The notes below the pieces were generated by a model. That model saw only the letters and a program-made list of their open reading frames with translations, did no database searches and was not told the DNA's origin. DNA of 64,000 nt from an uncultured Ectothiorhodospiraceae bacterium (GTDB lineage Bacteria; Pseudomonadota; Gammaproteobacteria; Nevskiales; Oceanococcaceae): contig CAKZQS010000033.1 of NCBI GenBank assembly GCA_937141935.1, positions 1 to 64,000 of the forward strand, in the 5' to 3' direction. The position numbers and the translations under genes are program-made. How positions within the stretch are numbered: the first letter of the stretch is position 1; each line of letters begins with the position of its first letter. Positions 42,220 through 53,955 of the stretch are shown piece by piece.

Positions 42220-43065
42220 TCACTCGGCCACGGCCTCGCGCAGCAGGGCGTTGATGCCGACCTTGGCGCGGGTCTTGGCGTCGACGCGCTTGACGATCAC
42301 CGCGCAGTCCAGGTTGTAGCGGCCGCCGTGGCCGTCCTTCGGCAGCGAGCCCGGCACGACCACGCTGCCGGCCGGCACGCGACCGTAATGGATGTCGCCG
42401 CTTTCGCGGTCGAAGATCGGCGTGCTCTGGCCGATGAACACGCCCATCGAGATCACGGCGCCGCGCTCGACGATGACGCCCTCGACGATCTCCGAGCGCG
42501 CGCCGATGAAGCAGTCGTCCTCGATAATCGTGGGGTTGGCCTGCAGCGGCTCCAGCACGCCGCCGATGCCCACGCCGCCGGAGAGGTGCACGTTCTCGCC
42601 GATCTGCGCGCAGGAGCCCACGGTGGCCCAGGTGTCGACCATGCTGCCGGCGCCGACATAGGCGCCGATGTTGACGTAGCTGGGCATCAGCACGACGTTC
42701 GGGCCGATGTAGGCGCCGCGGCGCACCATGGCCGGCGGCACCACGCGCGCGCCCTGGCGGCGGAAGTCGGCATCGGTCCACCCGGCGAACTTGGCCGGCA
42801 CCTTGTCGAAATAGCGGCTTTCGCCGCCGTCGATGCAGACGTTGTCGGCGATGCGGAAGGACAGCAGCACGGCCTTCTTGGCCCACTGGTTGACCTGCCA
42901 GCCGTCGCTGCCGGGCTGCGCGACGCGCAGCGTGCCGGCGTCGATGGCGCTGATGGCCTGGGCCACGGCCTCGCGCACCTCGGCCGGGGCGTCATCGGCG
43001 CTGAGCTGCGCGGCGTTCTCGAAAGCCGCTTCGATCGTGGACTGGTAGGCGGTGACGTCGCTCAC
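42220..43065 (-). CDS. dapD: Tetrahydrodipicolinate N-succinyltransferase DapD
   Basis: Transfers succinyl from succinyl-CoA to tetrahydrodipicolinate, the step before the aminotransferase and DapE in the succinylase pathway. The 281-residue protein has an N-terminal helical domain and a left-handed beta-helix of hexapeptide repeats ([19 protein letters not shown] and following). Start GTG at 43065 has AGAGGA upstream. It lies 14 bp after glnD, so both may be read as one unit. Confidence 0.97.
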   Translation of the reverse strand: MSDVTAYQSTIEAAFENAAQLSADDAPAEVREAVAQAISAIDAGTLRVAQPGSDGWQVNQWAKKAVLLSFRIADNVCIDGGESRYFDKVPAKFAGWTDADFRRQGARVVPPAMVRRGAYIGPNVVLMPSYVNIGAYVGAGSMVDTWATVGSCAQIGENVHLSGGVGIGGVLEPLQANPTIIEDDCFIGARSEIVEGVIVERGAVISMGVFIGQSTPIFDRESGDIHYGRVPAGSVVVPGSLPKDGHGGRYNLDCAVIVKRVDAKTRAKVGINALLREAVAE

Positions 43066-43079
43066 GGCGGGGTCCTCTG

Positions 43080-45722
43080 TCAGGGTTGGGCGAGTTCGGC
43101 GGCCAGGTCCTCACGCAGCGCGTGGAACAGCGCCGGGTCGGACAGCGGGCGGCCGCTCTGGTCGGTGAAATGGAACAGGTCCTCGGCGCGCTCACCGATG
43201 GTGCCGACCTTGGCCGAGCGCAGGTTCAGCTTGTGCGCGCGCAGCACCTGGCCCACGCGGGACAGCAGGCCGGGGCGGTCGTTGGCGACCAGCTCCATGA
43301 TCGAATAGCGCGCCTGCACATCATTGCGGAAAAAGATCTGCGTGGGCGTGTCGAAGTGGCGCAGCTGCGCGCTGACACGGCGGGTGACCCGCGTGTTGAC
43401 GCCGTCCGGCGCGGCCAGCGCCTCCTGCAGCGCGTTGCGAATCTCGCTGCGGCGCACGGCGTCGTCGACATCGCTGCCGTCGGTTTCGCTGATTGCATAG
43501 CTGTCGGCCGTCCAGCCATCGTCGGTGCTGGCAATGCGCGCATCGAGGATGTTCAGGCCCACCCGCGCCAGCGCGGCGGTGCACACGGCGAACAGGCCGG
43601 CCACGTCCGGGGCGTGGATGAAGACCACGGTGCCGCGCTCGGGGATTTCGCGCACGGCCACGGCGGTCTCGCCGCGGGCGTTGTTCATCACCGCACACTG
43701 CCAGGCCAGCTCCTGCGCGGTGTGGCGCAGCAGGTGTTCGGTGTCCAGCCGGGCCCAGCAGGCATCGACCTGCTCGGCCGACAGGCCCAGCTCCTCGCAG
43801 AGCACGCGCGCCTCGGCCCGCCGCTGGCCCAGCATGTCGGCCTCCTGCAGCGGGGCGCCTTCACGCAGGCTGCGCTCGGCCGCGACATACAGGCTGCGCA
43901 GCAGGCCGGCCTTGAAGCCGTTCCACAGCTTGGGATTGGTGGCGCGGATGTCGCAGATCGTCAGCAGGTACAGATAGTCCAGGTGGTCGCGGTCCGGCAG
44001 CTTGGCCACGAAGGCGTTGATGACATCGGGGTCGGTCACGTCCTCGCGCTGCGCGGTCAGGCTCATCAGCAGGTGCTGACGCACCAGCCAGGCCACCGTC
44101 TGCTGGTCCGCCGTGGACAGGCCGTGGTCGCGGCAGAAGGCGATGGCATCGTCGGCGCCCAGCTCGGAATGGTCGCCGCCACGGCCCTTGGCGATGTCGT
44201 GGAACAGCCCGGCCAGCGTCAGCAGCTCGGGCTTGGGCAGCTGCGCGTAGAGCTCGGACAGCTCGGGAAACTCGTGACGGAACTCGGGCACCGCCAGCCG
44301 GCGCAAATTGCGCACGACGAACAGCGTGTGCTCGTCCACCGTCAGCTGGTGGAAGAGGTCGTACTGCATGCGGCCGATGACCCGACCGAAGGCGGGCAGG
44401 TAACGGCCGAGGATGCCGTAGCGGTTCATGCGCCGCAGGCTGTGCAGCACCCCGCGCTCCAGGCGCAGCAGCTCCATGAACAGCGCGCGGGCGTCGCCGC
44501 GGGCGCGAAAGCCGGCGTCGATCAGGTTGCGGTCGCGGCGCAGCAGGCGCAGCGTCTGCGCCGACAGCCCGCGCAGCCCGCTGGGCTCATGCTCGGCCCA
44601 CAGGCGGAAGATGCGCAGCAGGTTCAGCGAGTTGTCGCGAAAGACGTCGTCGTGGCGGGCCACCAGGAAGGGCCCGGCGATGGCGAAGTCCACGTCGATG
44701 ACGGCGGGCTCGGCGCTGCTGCCCCGCACCTGTTCATCGAAGAGCTGCAGGAAGGTGTCATTGAGCACCGACAGCATCTTGATGGTGCGGTAGTACAGCT
44801 GCATGAACTGCTCGACGGCGAGGTTGGCCGCCTGGTCGGTATAGCCATACAGCTCGGCCACGCGCACCTGGTGGTCGAAGAGCAGCCGGTCCTCGCGGCG
44901 GCCGTTCAGCATGTGCAGCACGTAGCGCACCTTCCACAGCTGGTTGCGGCCGTTGCGCAGGTCGCTGACCTCGGTGGCCGTCAGCAGGCCCTCGGTGGCC
45001 AGGTCCTCCAGGCGGGTGGTGCCGTGCAGCCGCTGCGCCAGCCACAGGATCATCTGCAGGTCGCGCAGCCCGCCCGGGCCCTCCTTGACGTTGGGCTCAA
45101 GCTTGTAGGCCGTGTCGTCAAAACGCCGGTAGCGCTCGCGCTGCTCTTCGAGCTTGGCCTCGAAGAAGTCCGCGGCCGGCCAGCAGGTGCGCGGACCCAC
45201 GGCGGTGGCCAGCGCATCGGCCAGCGCCGGCTGCCCGGCGAGGTAGCGCGCCTCCATCAGGTTGGTGACGATGGTGATGTCGCCGGCGGCCTCGCTGGCG
45301 CATTCGTCCAGCGAGCGCACGCTGTGGCCCAGCTCGAGGCCGCTGTCCCAGCACAGGCCGATGAAGGACTCCAGGCCCTGGCGGGTGGGCTCATCCAGGC
45401 TGTCTGGGACCAGCAGCAGCACGTCGATGTCCGAATGCGGGAACAGCTCGCCGCGGCCATAGCCGCCGACGGCCAGCAGCGCGCAGTCCTCACCCGGCAC
45501 GCTGGCGGCCCAGGCGTAGCGCAGCACGGTGTCGACGACATCGGTGAATTCGGCGATCAGCTCGACCGCCTCCACATGCTCGCGAAAGGCCCGCGCATGC
45601 TGCTCGCGCACCCAGCTCAGGGTGTCGCGCCAGACCCGCGCCTGCGGCGGCCCGCCCAGCGGGCCAAGGCGCTCCTCAAGTTCGGCCTGGGTGACGATGC
45701 GGGCCGCGCTCAGCGCGTTCAA
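43080..45722 (-). CDS. glnD: Bifunctional PII uridylyltransferase/uridylyl-removing enzyme GlnD
   Basis: GlnD reads glutamine and adds or removes UMP on PII proteins, setting nitrogen regulation. Domains in order: nucleotidyltransferase with [12 protein letters not shown] and DIDVLLL; a helical linker; the HD hydrolase ([17 protein letters not shown]); and two C-terminal ACT domains, the last ending about residue 880. The TTG at 45722 overlaps the map stop codon by 3 nt (TTGA), giving 880 residues against 890 in E. coli. A strong GAGGAG lies only 2 nt upstream, which is too close, so a CTG a few codons later (45713) is an alternative. A longer frame into map is unlikely. Confidence 0.95.
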   Translation of the reverse strand: MNALSAARIVTQAELEERLGPLGGPPQARVWRDTLSWVREQHARAFREHVEAVELIAEFTDVVDTVLRYAWAASVPGEDCALLAVGGYGRGELFPHSDIDVLLLVPDSLDEPTRQGLESFIGLCWDSGLELGHSVRSLDECASEAAGDITIVTNLMEARYLAGQPALADALATAVGPRTCWPAADFFEAKLEEQRERYRRFDDTAYKLEPNVKEGPGGLRDLQMILWLAQRLHGTTRLEDLATEGLLTATEVSDLRNGRNQLWKVRYVLHMLNGRREDRLLFDHQVRVAELYGYTDQAANLAVEQFMQLYYRTIKMLSVLNDTFLQLFDEQVRGSSAEPAVIDVDFAIAGPFLVARHDDVFRDNSLNLLRIFRLWAEHEPSGLRGLSAQTLRLLRRDRNLIDAGFRARGDARALFMELLRLERGVLHSLRRMNRYGILGRYLPAFGRVIGRMQYDLFHQLTVDEHTLFVVRNLRRLAVPEFRHEFPELSELYAQLPKPELLTLAGLFHDIAKGRGGDHSELGADDAIAFCRDHGLSTADQQTVAWLVRQHLLMSLTAQREDVTDPDVINAFVAKLPDRDHLDYLYLLTICDIRATNPKLWNGFKAGLLRSLYVAAERSLREGAPLQEADMLGQRRAEARVLCEELGLSAEQVDACWARLDTEHLLRHTAQELAWQCAVMNNARGETAVAVREIPERGTVVFIHAPDVAGLFAVCTAALARVGLNILDARIASTDDGWTADSYAISETDGSDVDDAVRRSEIRNALQEALAAPDGVNTRVTRRVSAQLRHFDTPTQIFFRNDVQARYSIMELVANDRPGLLSRVGQVLRAHKLNLRSAKVGTIGERAEDLFHFTDQSGRPLSDPALFHALREDLAAELAQP

Positions 45723-46486
45723 AGCTCCTCGCCTTCGCGCCGCGTCAGCACTTCGCAACCGTCTTCGGTCACCAGGATCGTGTGCTCCCACTGCGCCGAC
45801 AGCGAGCGGTCGCGGGTCACCACCGTCCAGTTGTCGCTGAGCAGCTTCACCTCGCGGCGGCCGGCGTTGATCATCGGCTCGATGGTGAAGCACATGCCGG
45901 CCTCGATGGGCATGCCTTCGCCGGCGCGGCCGTAATGCAGGATCTGCGGGTCCTCATGAAACTCGCGGCCGATGCCGTGGCCGCAGTATTCGCGCACCAC
46001 CGAAAAGCGCTCGGCCTCGGCGGCCTGCTGGATGATGGCGCCCAGATCGCCCAGGCGCAGGCCGGGGCGCACGGCGCGAATGCCAGCCAGCATGGACTCG
46101 CGCGCCACCTCGCACAGGCGCTGGGCGCGAATGGGCGGCTTGCCCACATAAAACATACGGCTGGTGTCGCCGTGGTAGCCGTCCTTGATGACGGTCACGT
46201 CGATATTGAGGATGTCGCCGTCGCGCAGCCGCTTGGGGCCGGGGATGCCGTGGCAGACAACATGGTTGACCGAGGTGCAGATCGATTTGGGAAAGCCGCG
46301 GTAGTTCAGCGGCGCCGGCACGGCGTGCAGCTCGTCCACGATGTATTCATGGCAGCGTCGGTCCAGGTCCTCGGTGGTCACGCCGGCCTGCACCTGCGGC
46401 GTGATCATTTCCAGGACCTGCGCGGCCAAGCGGCCCGCCTGGCGCATGGCCTGCTGCTCGGCGGGGGTCTTGATCGTTACGGGCAT
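45719..46486 (-). CDS. map: Methionine aminopeptidase type I
   Basis: Removes the N-terminal Met from nascent proteins. The 255-residue M24A enzyme shows metal ligands Asp96 and Asp107, a His in CGHGIG, a Glu in TIEPM, and a later Glu in WEHTILVT. The start is ATG at 46486 (MPVTIKTP) by family alignment; upstream codons would place a long Arg-rich extension. The gene is divergent from rpsB, as in E. coli. Ribosome-site support is weak. Confidence 0.96.
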   Translation of the reverse strand: MPVTIKTPAEQQAMRQAGRLAAQVLEMITPQVQAGVTTEDLDRRCHEYIVDELHAVPAPLNYRGFPKSICTSVNHVVCHGIPGPKRLRDGDILNIDVTVIKDGYHGDTSRMFYVGKPPIRAQRLCEVARESMLAGIRAVRPGLRLGDLGAIIQQAAEAERFSVVREYCGHGIGREFHEDPQILHYGRAGEGMPIEAGMCFTIEPMINAGRREVKLLSDNWTVVTRDRSLSAQWEHTILVTEDGCEVLTRREGEEL

Positions 46487-46527
46487 GGGTGTGGCGCAGG
46501 CGGCGGGGGCGGAGCCGGCCGCAGCGC

Positions 46528-46557
46528 TTGGTTTGGGGCAGCCCGCTATGGTATAAA
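46528..46557 (+). promoter_or_regulatory. Likely rpsB-tsf promoter
   Basis: A -35 TTGGTT (46528-46533), an 18-bp spacer and a -10 TATAAA (46552-46557) lie in the 237-bp map/rpsB divergent gap. The -10 is a strong sigma-70-type hexamer and the first bases after it are GC-rich, as in ribosomal-protein promoters. It would start a leader of about 155-160 nt. Confidence 0.65.
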
Positions 46558-46723
46558 GCGCGCGCCTTCGCTGCAATTCGGGCCCTTCGGGACCGCGCCG
46601 CGGCGGGGCGAATCCACGTGTCGACCTTGCCCGCATTCGCGGGCGCTGTGCGTTCGCCGGGGTCTTTGCGCAAGCAAAGCGGTGGCGCCGGTCGGCACAA
46701 GACACAACCCCATGGAGTTCACA
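46558..46723 (+). promoter_or_regulatory. rpsB leader, possible S2 autoregulatory region
   Basis: About 165 nt precede the rpsB ATG. They contain short hairpins such as GCCCTTCGGG and GCCCGCATTCGCGGGC. In E. coli, S2 represses rpsB-tsf translation by binding the leader; a similar length here suggests the same. No consensus structure could be tested by eye. Confidence 0.35.
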
Positions 46724-47497
46724 ATGTCACAAGTTACGATGCGCCAGCTGCTGGAAGCCGGCGCGCACTTCGGTCACCGCACCCGTTATTGGAACCCGCA
46801 GATGCGGCCCTACATCTTCGGTGCCCGGAACAAGATCCACATCATCAACCTTGAGCACTCGCTGCCGATGCTGCGCGAGGCCTGCAATGCCGCGGGCCGG
46901 ATCGCCGCCGACGGCGGCAAGATCCTGTTCGTGGGCACCAAGCGTGCCGCGCAGGAGATCGTGTCCACCGAGGCCCAGCGTTGCGAGATGCCCTTTGTCG
47001 ACCGTCGCTGGCTCGGCGGCATGCTGACCAACTTCAAGACGGTCAAGGGTTCGATCAAGCGCATGCAGGACCTGCGCGAGCAGCTTGACGAGTCGCAGAC
47101 CAAGCATCGGCTGAACAAGAAAGAGCAGCTGACGATGTCGCGCGAGTACGACAAGCTGCATTCGAGCCTGGGCGGCATCGAGACGATGACCAGCCTGCCC
47201 GATGCGCTGTTCGTGATTGATGTGGGCTACGAGGCCATCGCGATCCGCGAGGCCAAGAAGCTGGGCATCCCGGTGATTGGTGTCGTTGATACCAATAACT
47301 CGCCCGAAGGCGTGGACGTGATCATCCCGGGCAACGACGACGCGATCCGCGCGATCGCCGTCTATGCGCAGGCGATCGCCGACGCCGTGGTCGATGCCAA
47401 GGGCATCAAGACCACCGCGCCGCGTGACGAGGACGCGTCGGCTGCCGCCGCCGCGCCGGCCGCCGACGACACGGCTGCCGAACAGCCCTCCGCCTAA
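46724..47497 (+). CDS. rpsB: 30S ribosomal protein S2
   Basis: Small-subunit protein of 257 residues (E. coli 241) with an Ala/Asp/Glu-rich C-terminal extension. [24 protein letters not shown] is typical S2. Two ATGs compete (46712 and 46724). The second has GGAG 6 nt upstream and gives MSQVTMRQ, so it is preferred. tsf follows by 32 bp. Confidence 0.97.
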   Translation: MSQVTMRQLLEAGAHFGHRTRYWNPQMRPYIFGARNKIHIINLEHSLPMLREACNAAGRIAADGGKILFVGTKRAAQEIVSTEAQRCEMPFVDRRWLGGMLTNFKTVKGSIKRMQDLREQLDESQTKHRLNKKEQLTMSREYDKLHSSLGGIETMTSLPDALFVIDVGYEAIAIREAKKLGIPVIGVVDTNNSPEGVDVIIPGNDDAIRAIAVYAQAIADAVVDAKGIKTTAPRDEDASAAAAAPAADDTAAEQPSA

Positions 47498-47529
47498 ACC
47501 CACGAAGAGCAAGGACCGATACCGATCCC

Positions 47530-48414
47530 ATGGCGATCACAGCATCCCTAGTTAAGGAACTCCGCGAGCGCACCGGCGCCGCGATGATGGACTGCAAGCG
47601 AGCCCTCGAGGCCACCGACGGTGACATCGACGCCGCCATCGAAAAGATGCGCGCCGATGGCCAGGCCAAGGCCGACAAGAAGGCCAGCCGCGTGGCGGCC
47701 GAAGGCGTGGTGCGCACGGCGGTCAGCGCCGATGGCGCCAGCGCCGCGATGGTCGAGCTGAACTGCGAGACCGACTTCGTGGCCAAGAACGAGGACTTCC
47801 TCGCGCTGGCCGACGCCGCCGCGCAAGCCGCGCTGGAGCAGGGTACGAGTGACCCCGCCGAGGTGCTGCAGGCGCAAGCCAATGGCCAGAGCCTGGAAGA
47901 GACGCGCCGGGCGCTGATCGCCAAGCTGGGCGAGAACATGACGCTGCGCCGCGTGGTGCTGCTCAAGTCCTCCGGCCGTGTCGGCAGCTACATCCACGGC
48001 GGCCGCATCGGCGTGCTGGTGGCCTACGAGGGTGGCGACGAGCAGCTGGGTCTGGACCTGGCCCTGCACATTGCCGCCAGCAACCCGGCCTTCCTCGACG
48101 AGAGCGCGGTGCCGGCCGAGGTGCTGGAGCAGGAGAAGAAGATCCTGATGGCGCAGGCCGAGGGTTCGGGCAAGCCGGTCGAGATCATCGAGAAGATGGT
48201 GGGCGGCCGCATTCGCAAGTACCTGGCCGAGATCACGCTGGTGGGCCAGCCTTTCGTCAAGGACCCCGACCAGACCGTGTCCAAGCTGCTGGCCGCCAAC
48301 AACGCCAAGGTGCTCGGCTTCGAGCGCCTGGTGGTTGGCGAAGGCATCGAGAAGGAAGAGGCGAACTTTGCCGACGAGGTGGCCGCGCAGGCCGCCGCCG
48401 CCGCAAAGAGCTGA
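47530..48414 (+). CDS. tsf: Elongation factor Ts
   Basis: Nucleotide-exchange factor for EF-Tu, 294 residues. It has the N-terminal UBA-like domain ([15 protein letters not shown]), the [10 protein letters not shown] motif that contacts EF-Tu, and the later coiled-coil and core domains. It is co-transcribed with rpsB. The ribosome site (AAGGACC, far from the ATG) is weak. Confidence 0.98.
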   Translation: MAITASLVKELRERTGAAMMDCKRALEATDGDIDAAIEKMRADGQAKADKKASRVAAEGVVRTAVSADGASAAMVELNCETDFVAKNEDFLALADAAAQAALEQGTSDPAEVLQAQANGQSLEETRRALIAKLGENMTLRRVVLLKSSGRVGSYIHGGRIGVLVAYEGGDEQLGLDLALHIAASNPAFLDESAVPAEVLEQEKKILMAQAEGSGKPVEIIEKMVGGRIRKYLAEITLVGQPFVKDPDQTVSKLLAANNAKVLGFERLVVGEGIEKEEANFADEVAAQAAAAAKS

Positions 48415-48435
48415 TTTCCCAAGCGATACGAAGAA

Positions 48436-48461
48436 GGCCCCGGACTCCGGGGCCTTTTTTT
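48436..48461 (+). terminator. Intrinsic terminator after tsf
   Basis: An 8-bp GC stem GGCCCCGG / CCGGGGCC with a three-base loop ACT, followed by seven T. It lies between tsf and pyrH and separates rpsB-tsf from the downstream genes, possibly as partial read-through control, as in other proteobacteria. Confidence 0.9.
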
Positions 48462-48534
48462 GCCAGCCGCCCGGATCGCGCCCACGCGCGCGCCTCGGCA
48501 CAATAGCGCCACGCCCGCCCCAACCGCCGCCCGC

Positions 48535-49296
48535 ATGCCAGACTCCGCCACGCCGCCGGCCGCCGCCGGCACCGCCAAATACCGCCGCGTCCTGCTCAAG
48601 CTCTCCGGCGAGGCCCTGATGGGCCAGCAGGATTACGGCATCGACCCCGACATGATGAGCTTCATCGCCGGCGAGATCGGCCAGGTCGTCAGCGCGGGCG
48701 TGCAGGTCGCCATCGTCGTCGGTGGCGGCAACATCTTTCGCGGCGCGGGCCTGGCCGGCGCCGGCATGGACCGGGTCACCGGCGACCACATGGGCATGCT
48801 GGCCACGGTGATGAACGCGCTGGCCATGCAGGACGCGCTGGAGCGCTCCGGCCTGCACTGCCGCGTGCAATCGGCATTGCGCATCAACCAGGTCTGCGAG
48901 GACTACATCCGGCGCCGCGCGATGCGCCACCTGGAGAAGGGCCGCGTCGTCATCTTCGCCTCCGGCACCGGCAATCCCTTCTTTACCACCGACAGCGCCG
49001 CCGCATTGCGCGCCGTCGAGATCAGCGCCGACCTGATGCTCAAGGCCACCAAGGTCGATGGCGTGTATGACGCCGACCCGGTGCGCGACCCGCAGGCCCA
49101 GCGCTACGAGCGCATCGGCTACGATGAGGTGCTGCGCGACAACCTCGCCGTGATGGACCAGACGGCCATCGTGATGCTGCGCGACCACCGGCTGCCGCTG
49201 ATGGTTTACGACATGACGCGGCGCGGCGACCTGCTACGCATTCTTCAAGGGGACGACAGCGTGGCGACACGCGTCGATGCGGAAACCGAACAATGA
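48535..49296 (+). CDS. pyrH: UMP kinase PyrH
   Basis: Phosphorylates UMP to UDP with ATP, feeding RNA and sugar-nucleotide synthesis. The 253-residue protein has [19 protein letters not shown] and [16 protein letters not shown], hallmarks of the amino-acid-kinase-fold UMP kinase. It starts at ATG 48535 by family length. The stop overlaps frr (ATGA). Confidence 0.97.
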   Translation: MPDSATPPAAAGTAKYRRVLLKLSGEALMGQQDYGIDPDMMSFIAGEIGQVVSAGVQVAIVVGGGNIFRGAGLAGAGMDRVTGDHMGMLATVMNALAMQDALERSGLHCRVQSALRINQVCEDYIRRRAMRHLEKGRVVIFASGTGNPFFTTDSAAALRAVEISADLMLKATKVDGVYDADPVRDPQAQRYERIGYDEVLRDNLAVMDQTAIVMLRDHRLPLMVYDMTRRGDLLRILQGDDSVATRVDAETEQ

Positions 49297-49849
49297 TCCA
49301 AGACATCAAGAAAGACGCGCGCGAGCGCATGCACAAGAGCGTGCAGAACCTGCAAACCGAGCTGTCCAAGCTGCGCACGGGCCGCGCCCATGTGTCCTTG
49401 CTGGACCATGTGCAGGTCGAGTACTACGGCTCCGATGTGCCGCTGTCGCAGTGCGCCAACATCGTCGCCGAGGACGCGCGCACGATCAGCATCACGCCCT
49501 GGGAACGGGACATGGTCGGCAAGATCGAGAAGGCCATCCTGTCCTCGGATCTGGGCCTGAACCCGAACACGGCCGGCACCAATATCCGCATCAACGTGCC
49601 GCCGCTGACCGAGGAGCGCCGCCGCGACCTGGTCAAGGTGATGCGCGCCGAGGGCGAGAACGCCAAGATCGCGATCCGCAACATCCGCCGTGACGCCAAC
49701 AACGAACTCAAGGAGATGGTCAAGGAAAAGATGATCTCCGAGGACGACGAGCGCCGGGGCAATGCCGAGATTCAGAAGGTCACCGATGACGCGGTGGCCG
49801 AGGTCGACAAGCTGCTCGATGCCAAGGAGCAGGAGATGATGTCGGTCTG

Positions 49850-49850
<1 letters not shown>
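49293..49850 (+). CDS. frr: Ribosome recycling factor
   Basis: Splits post-termination ribosomes together with EF-G. The 185-residue protein has the typical three-helix bundle with [12 protein letters not shown] and [11 protein letters not shown]. It overlaps pyrH and uppS by a few bases at each end. Confidence 0.98.
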
Positions 49851-50571
<721 letters not shown>

Positions 50572-50581
<10 letters not shown>

Positions 50582-51372
50582 CCCGCATTCTGACGGCCCT
50601 GGTGCTGATCCCGCTGGTCGTGTGGGCGCTGCTCAAGTTGCCGCCGGGCGGCCTGGCCGTGCTGCTGGGCGTGGTGGTGGCGCTGTCGGCCTGGGAATGG
50701 GCGCAGTTCGCCACCCGCTCGCAGCCGCTGCGCGCGGCCTACGCCGTCCTGCTGGGCGTGGCCGTGCTGGCCCTGCCGCTGGCCGGTGCGCCGCTGGCGG
50801 TGGCCGGTGTGCTGCTCTGGCTGGCCATGTTTGGCTGGTTGCTGGCCTACCCGCGCGGGCTGCGCCCCGGCATCACGCAGGCGCCGATGCGGCTGGCGCT
50901 GGGCGCGGCCATCCTGTGGCTGTTCGCGGCGGCGGCGCTGGCGCTGGCCGCCGTGGACAACGGCCGCGTGCTGGTGCTGCTGACGCTGGTGCTGGTCTGG
51001 GCGATGGACGTCGGCGGCTATTTCTTCGGCAAGCGCTTCGGTCGGCGCAAGCTGGCGCCGCAGGTCAGCCCGAACAAGTCCTGGGAAGGTTTTGCCGGCG
51101 GGGCGCTGCTGGCCGCCATCGTCAGCCTGGCCGGCATGCCGCTGCTGGGCCTGAGCGGTGCCGGCGCGCTGCAGTTTGCGCTGCTGGGCACGCTGGTGGC
51201 GATGGCCTCGGTGGTCGGGGACCTGACCGAGAGCATGTTCAAGCGCCAGTCCGGCATCAAGGATTCCGGGGCCCTGTTGCCCGGCCATGGCGGGCTGCTT
51301 GACCGACTGGATAGCACTTATGCCGCCCTGCCGCTGATGCTGGCGGGCTGGCTGCTGGTGCCCACGCCATGA
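50572..51372 (+). CDS. cdsA: Phosphatidate cytidylyltransferase CdsA
   Basis: Makes CDP-diacylglycerol for phospholipid synthesis. The 266-residue membrane protein has about eight helices. The signature S-x8-K-R-x4-K-D-x3-P-G-H-G-G-x2-D-R is seen at MFKRQSGIKDSGALLPGHGG. Start codon overlaps the end of uppS. It ends in dxr by ATGA. Confidence 0.96.
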
Positions 51373-52562
51373 GTGCGCAGCAGGCGACGCGCCGGCTCTG
51401 CGTGCTCGGCGCCACGGGCAGCGTTGGCCGCAGCACGCTGGAGGTGGCGGCCGCCGAGCCCGAGCGCGTGCAGGTGGTGGCCCTGGCGGCGCACCGCGAC
51501 GTCGAGGCGATGGTGGCCCTGATCGCGCAGCACCGCCCGGCGCGCGTGGCCATGGCCGACCCGGCCGCCGCGGCGCGCTTGCGCGAGCGTGTGGGTGCGG
51601 GCTGCGAGGTGCTCGAGGGCGCCGAAGGCCTGTGCACGCTGGCGGCGGATGCGGACAGCGACACGGTGATGGCGGCCATCGTCGGCGCCGCCGGCCTGCC
51701 GGCCACGCTGGCCGCCGCGGAGGCCGGCAAGCGCGTGCTGCTGGCGACCAAGGAGGCTCTGGTCACGGCCGGCCGCCTGCTGATGCAGGCGGTGGCCGAC
51801 AGCGGCGCCCAGATTCTGCCGGTGGACAGTGAACACAATGCCATCTTCCAGTGTCTACCCCGTGGCTATACCTGCGGCGCACGGCCGTCCGGGGTGCGTC
51901 GGCTGCTGCTGACGGCCTCCGGCGGGCCCTTCCGCTGCTGGTCCGCCGCACAGATGCACGAGGCCACGCCGGCGCAGGCGGTCGCCCACCCGAACTGGGA
52001 CATGGGCGCCAAGATCTCCGTCGATTCGGCCTCGATGATGAACAAAGGCCTGGAATTGATCGAAGCCGCCTATCTCTACGCGATGCCCGAGTCCGACATC
52101 GACGTGCTTGTGCACCCGCAAAGCATCATTCACAGCGCCGTCGAATTCGTCGATGGCAGCCTGCTGGCGCAGATGGGCACGGCGGACATGAAGATTCCCA
52201 TCGCGCATGCGCTGCTGCACCCGCAGCGCGGCTGTTCCGGCGCCCAGCGCCTGGACCTGCTGGCCTTGGGCCGGCTGGATTTCGAGCCTCCCGACCCCGA
52301 GCGTTTTCCCGCCCTGCGGCTGGCCCGCGAGGCACTGCGCAGCGGCGGGCTGCTGCCGGCCGTGCTGAACGCCGCCAACGAGGTGGCGGTCGCGCGCTTC
52401 CTGGCCGGCGCCATCGGCTTCACCGCCATCGCCGCGCTGGTCGAGGCGGTACTGGAGCAGGCGGCGGGCTGGGCCGAGAGCTGCGACAGCATTGCCGCCG
52501 TGCTCGACGTCGACGCGCGGGCACGGGCGCTGGCCCAGGGCTGGGAGGCGGCGCGTGGCTGA
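51369..52562 (+). CDS. dxr: 1-deoxy-D-xylulose 5-phosphate reductoisomerase
   Basis: Second step of the MEP isoprenoid pathway (NADPH-dependent). The 397-residue protein has the N-terminal GATGSVGRSTL Rossmann motif, PVDSEHNAIFQ and SVDSASMMNKGLE. A Cys/Arg-rich loop (around YTCGARPSGVRRL) sits where substrate-site variants occur. It overlaps cdsA by 4 nt and rseP by 8. Confidence 0.97.
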   Translation: MSAQQATRRLCVLGATGSVGRSTLEVAAAEPERVQVVALAAHRDVEAMVALIAQHRPARVAMADPAAAARLRERVGAGCEVLEGAEGLCTLAADADSDTVMAAIVGAAGLPATLAAAEAGKRVLLATKEALVTAGRLLMQAVADSGAQILPVDSEHNAIFQCLPRGYTCGARPSGVRRLLLTASGGPFRCWSAAQMHEATPAQAVAHPNWDMGAKISVDSASMMNKGLELIEAAYLYAMPESDIDVLVHPQSIIHSAVEFVDGSLLAQMGTADMKIPIAHALLHPQRGCSGAQRLDLLALGRLDFEPPDPERFPALRLAREALRSGGLLPAVLNAANEVAVARFLAGAIGFTAIAALVEAVLEQAAGWAESCDSIAAVLDVDARARALAQGWEAARG

Positions 52563-53907
52563 GTTCACGCAGTCGGCGCTCGGCTTCGTCGTCGCGATCG
52601 GGCTGCTGGTCACCTTCCACGAGTGGGGGCATTACTACGTGGCCCGGCGCCTGGGCGTGCGGGTGCTGGTCTTCTCGGTGGGTTTTGGCAAGCCGCTGTG
52701 GTCGCGCGTGGCGGCCGACGGCACGCGCTGGCAGCTCGCCGCGATCCCGCTGGGCGGCTACGTCAAGATGCTGGACGAGCGCGAGGGCCCGGTGCCGCCC
52801 GAGCAACAGGGCGAGGCCTTCAACCGCCAGCCGGTGGGGCGCCGCATCGCCATCGTGGCGGCGGGGCCGCTCGCCAACTTCCTGCTGGCCATCGTGCTCT
52901 ACGCCGCCGTATACATGATTGGCCAGCCGGCGCTGCGGCCGGTGCTCGGGCCCGTGGCCGCCGAATCGCCGGCGGCGCAGGCCGGCCTGCGCGAAGGGCA
53001 GCAGGTGCAGGCCGTGGCCGGCGAGCGGGTGCGCAGCTGGGACGAGCTGCGGCTGGCGCTGATCGACGCCTCGCTGGGCGCGCAGCGGCTGCCGCTGACG
53101 GTGGGCGATGGGCTGGATGCGCAGCGCTATGTGCTCGACATCAGTCGTCTCTCGCGCGAGCCGGTCGAGTTCTACGCCGGCCTGGGTCTGGTGCCGCCAC
53201 AGGTGCAACTGGCGCCGCGGCTGGGCCAGATCGTTGCCGACGCCCCGGCGGCCCGCGCCGGGCTGCAAAGCGGCGACACCGTGCGCCGCTTCGACGACCG
53301 CCCGGTGGCCAGCTGGCAGGCCCTGGTCGAAGAGATCCGTGGCGCCCCGGGTTCGACCGTGATTCTGACCGTGGAGCGCGCGGGGCAAAGCCTGAGCCTG
53401 CCGGTTGCGCTGGATAGCGTGCCGGGCGAGGGCGGCCCGGTTGGTCGCCTGGGCGCCGGCGTGGCCGCGCAGCCGGAACTGTGGCAGGATTTCGCGTTTG
53501 AGTACCGGCTCGGGCCGGTCGAGAGTCTTGTCGCCGGGGCGCAGCAGACGCTGCAGATGTCCTGGCTGACGCTGAAGATGCTCGGCCGGATGGTGGTCGG
53601 TGAGGTGTCGGTCAGCAACCTGTCCGGGCCGCTGTCGATCGCGCAGTTCGCCGGGGTCTCCGCCGCGGCGGGGCTGGTGACTTTCCTGGGCTTTCTGGCG
53701 CTGATCAGCGTCAGCCTGGGGGTGCTGAACCTGCTGCCGGTTCCGGTACTCGACGGGGGACATCTCCTGTATTACGGCATCGAGGCCCTGCGCGGCTCGC
53801 CACTCCCGGACAAGGTCCAGCACCTGGGCCAGAGTGTGGGCTTGGCGTTGTTGCTCGGCCTGATGAGTGTTGCGCTGTTCAATGATCTGAATCGACTGCT
53901 GGGCTAG
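52555..53907 (+). CDS. rseP: Site-2 protease RseP
   Basis: Intramembrane metalloprotease that cleaves anti-sigma-E factor RseA and signal peptide remnants. The 450-residue length equals E. coli RseP. HEWGH (residues 22-26) is the HExxH zinc motif in helix 1. Two periplasmic PDZ domains lie at about 110-300, and NLLPVPVLDGGH is the C-terminal metal motif. The start is GTG at 52555, after GGAGG with 6-nt spacing. The upstream in-frame extension is a shadow over dxr. Confidence 0.97.
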   Translation: MAEFTQSALGFVVAIGLLVTFHEWGHYYVARRLGVRVLVFSVGFGKPLWSRVAADGTRWQLAAIPLGGYVKMLDEREGPVPPEQQGEAFNRQPVGRRIAIVAAGPLANFLLAIVLYAAVYMIGQPALRPVLGPVAAESPAAQAGLREGQQVQAVAGERVRSWDELRLALIDASLGAQRLPLTVGDGLDAQRYVLDISRLSREPVEFYAGLGLVPPQVQLAPRLGQIVADAPAARAGLQSGDTVRRFDDRPVASWQALVEEIRGAPGSTVILTVERAGQSLSLPVALDSVPGEGGPVGRLGAGVAAQPELWQDFAFEYRLGPVESLVAGAQQTLQMSWLTLKMLGRMVVGEVSVSNLSGPLSIAQFAGVSAAAGLVTFLGFLALISVSLGVLNLLPVPVLDGGHLLYYGIEALRGSPLPDKVQHLGQSVGLALLLGLMSVALFNDLNRLLG

Positions 53908-53955
53908 TGCCGTGAGGCGCCCGGCAGTCCCAAACGCCAGGACGACAAACGAGTG

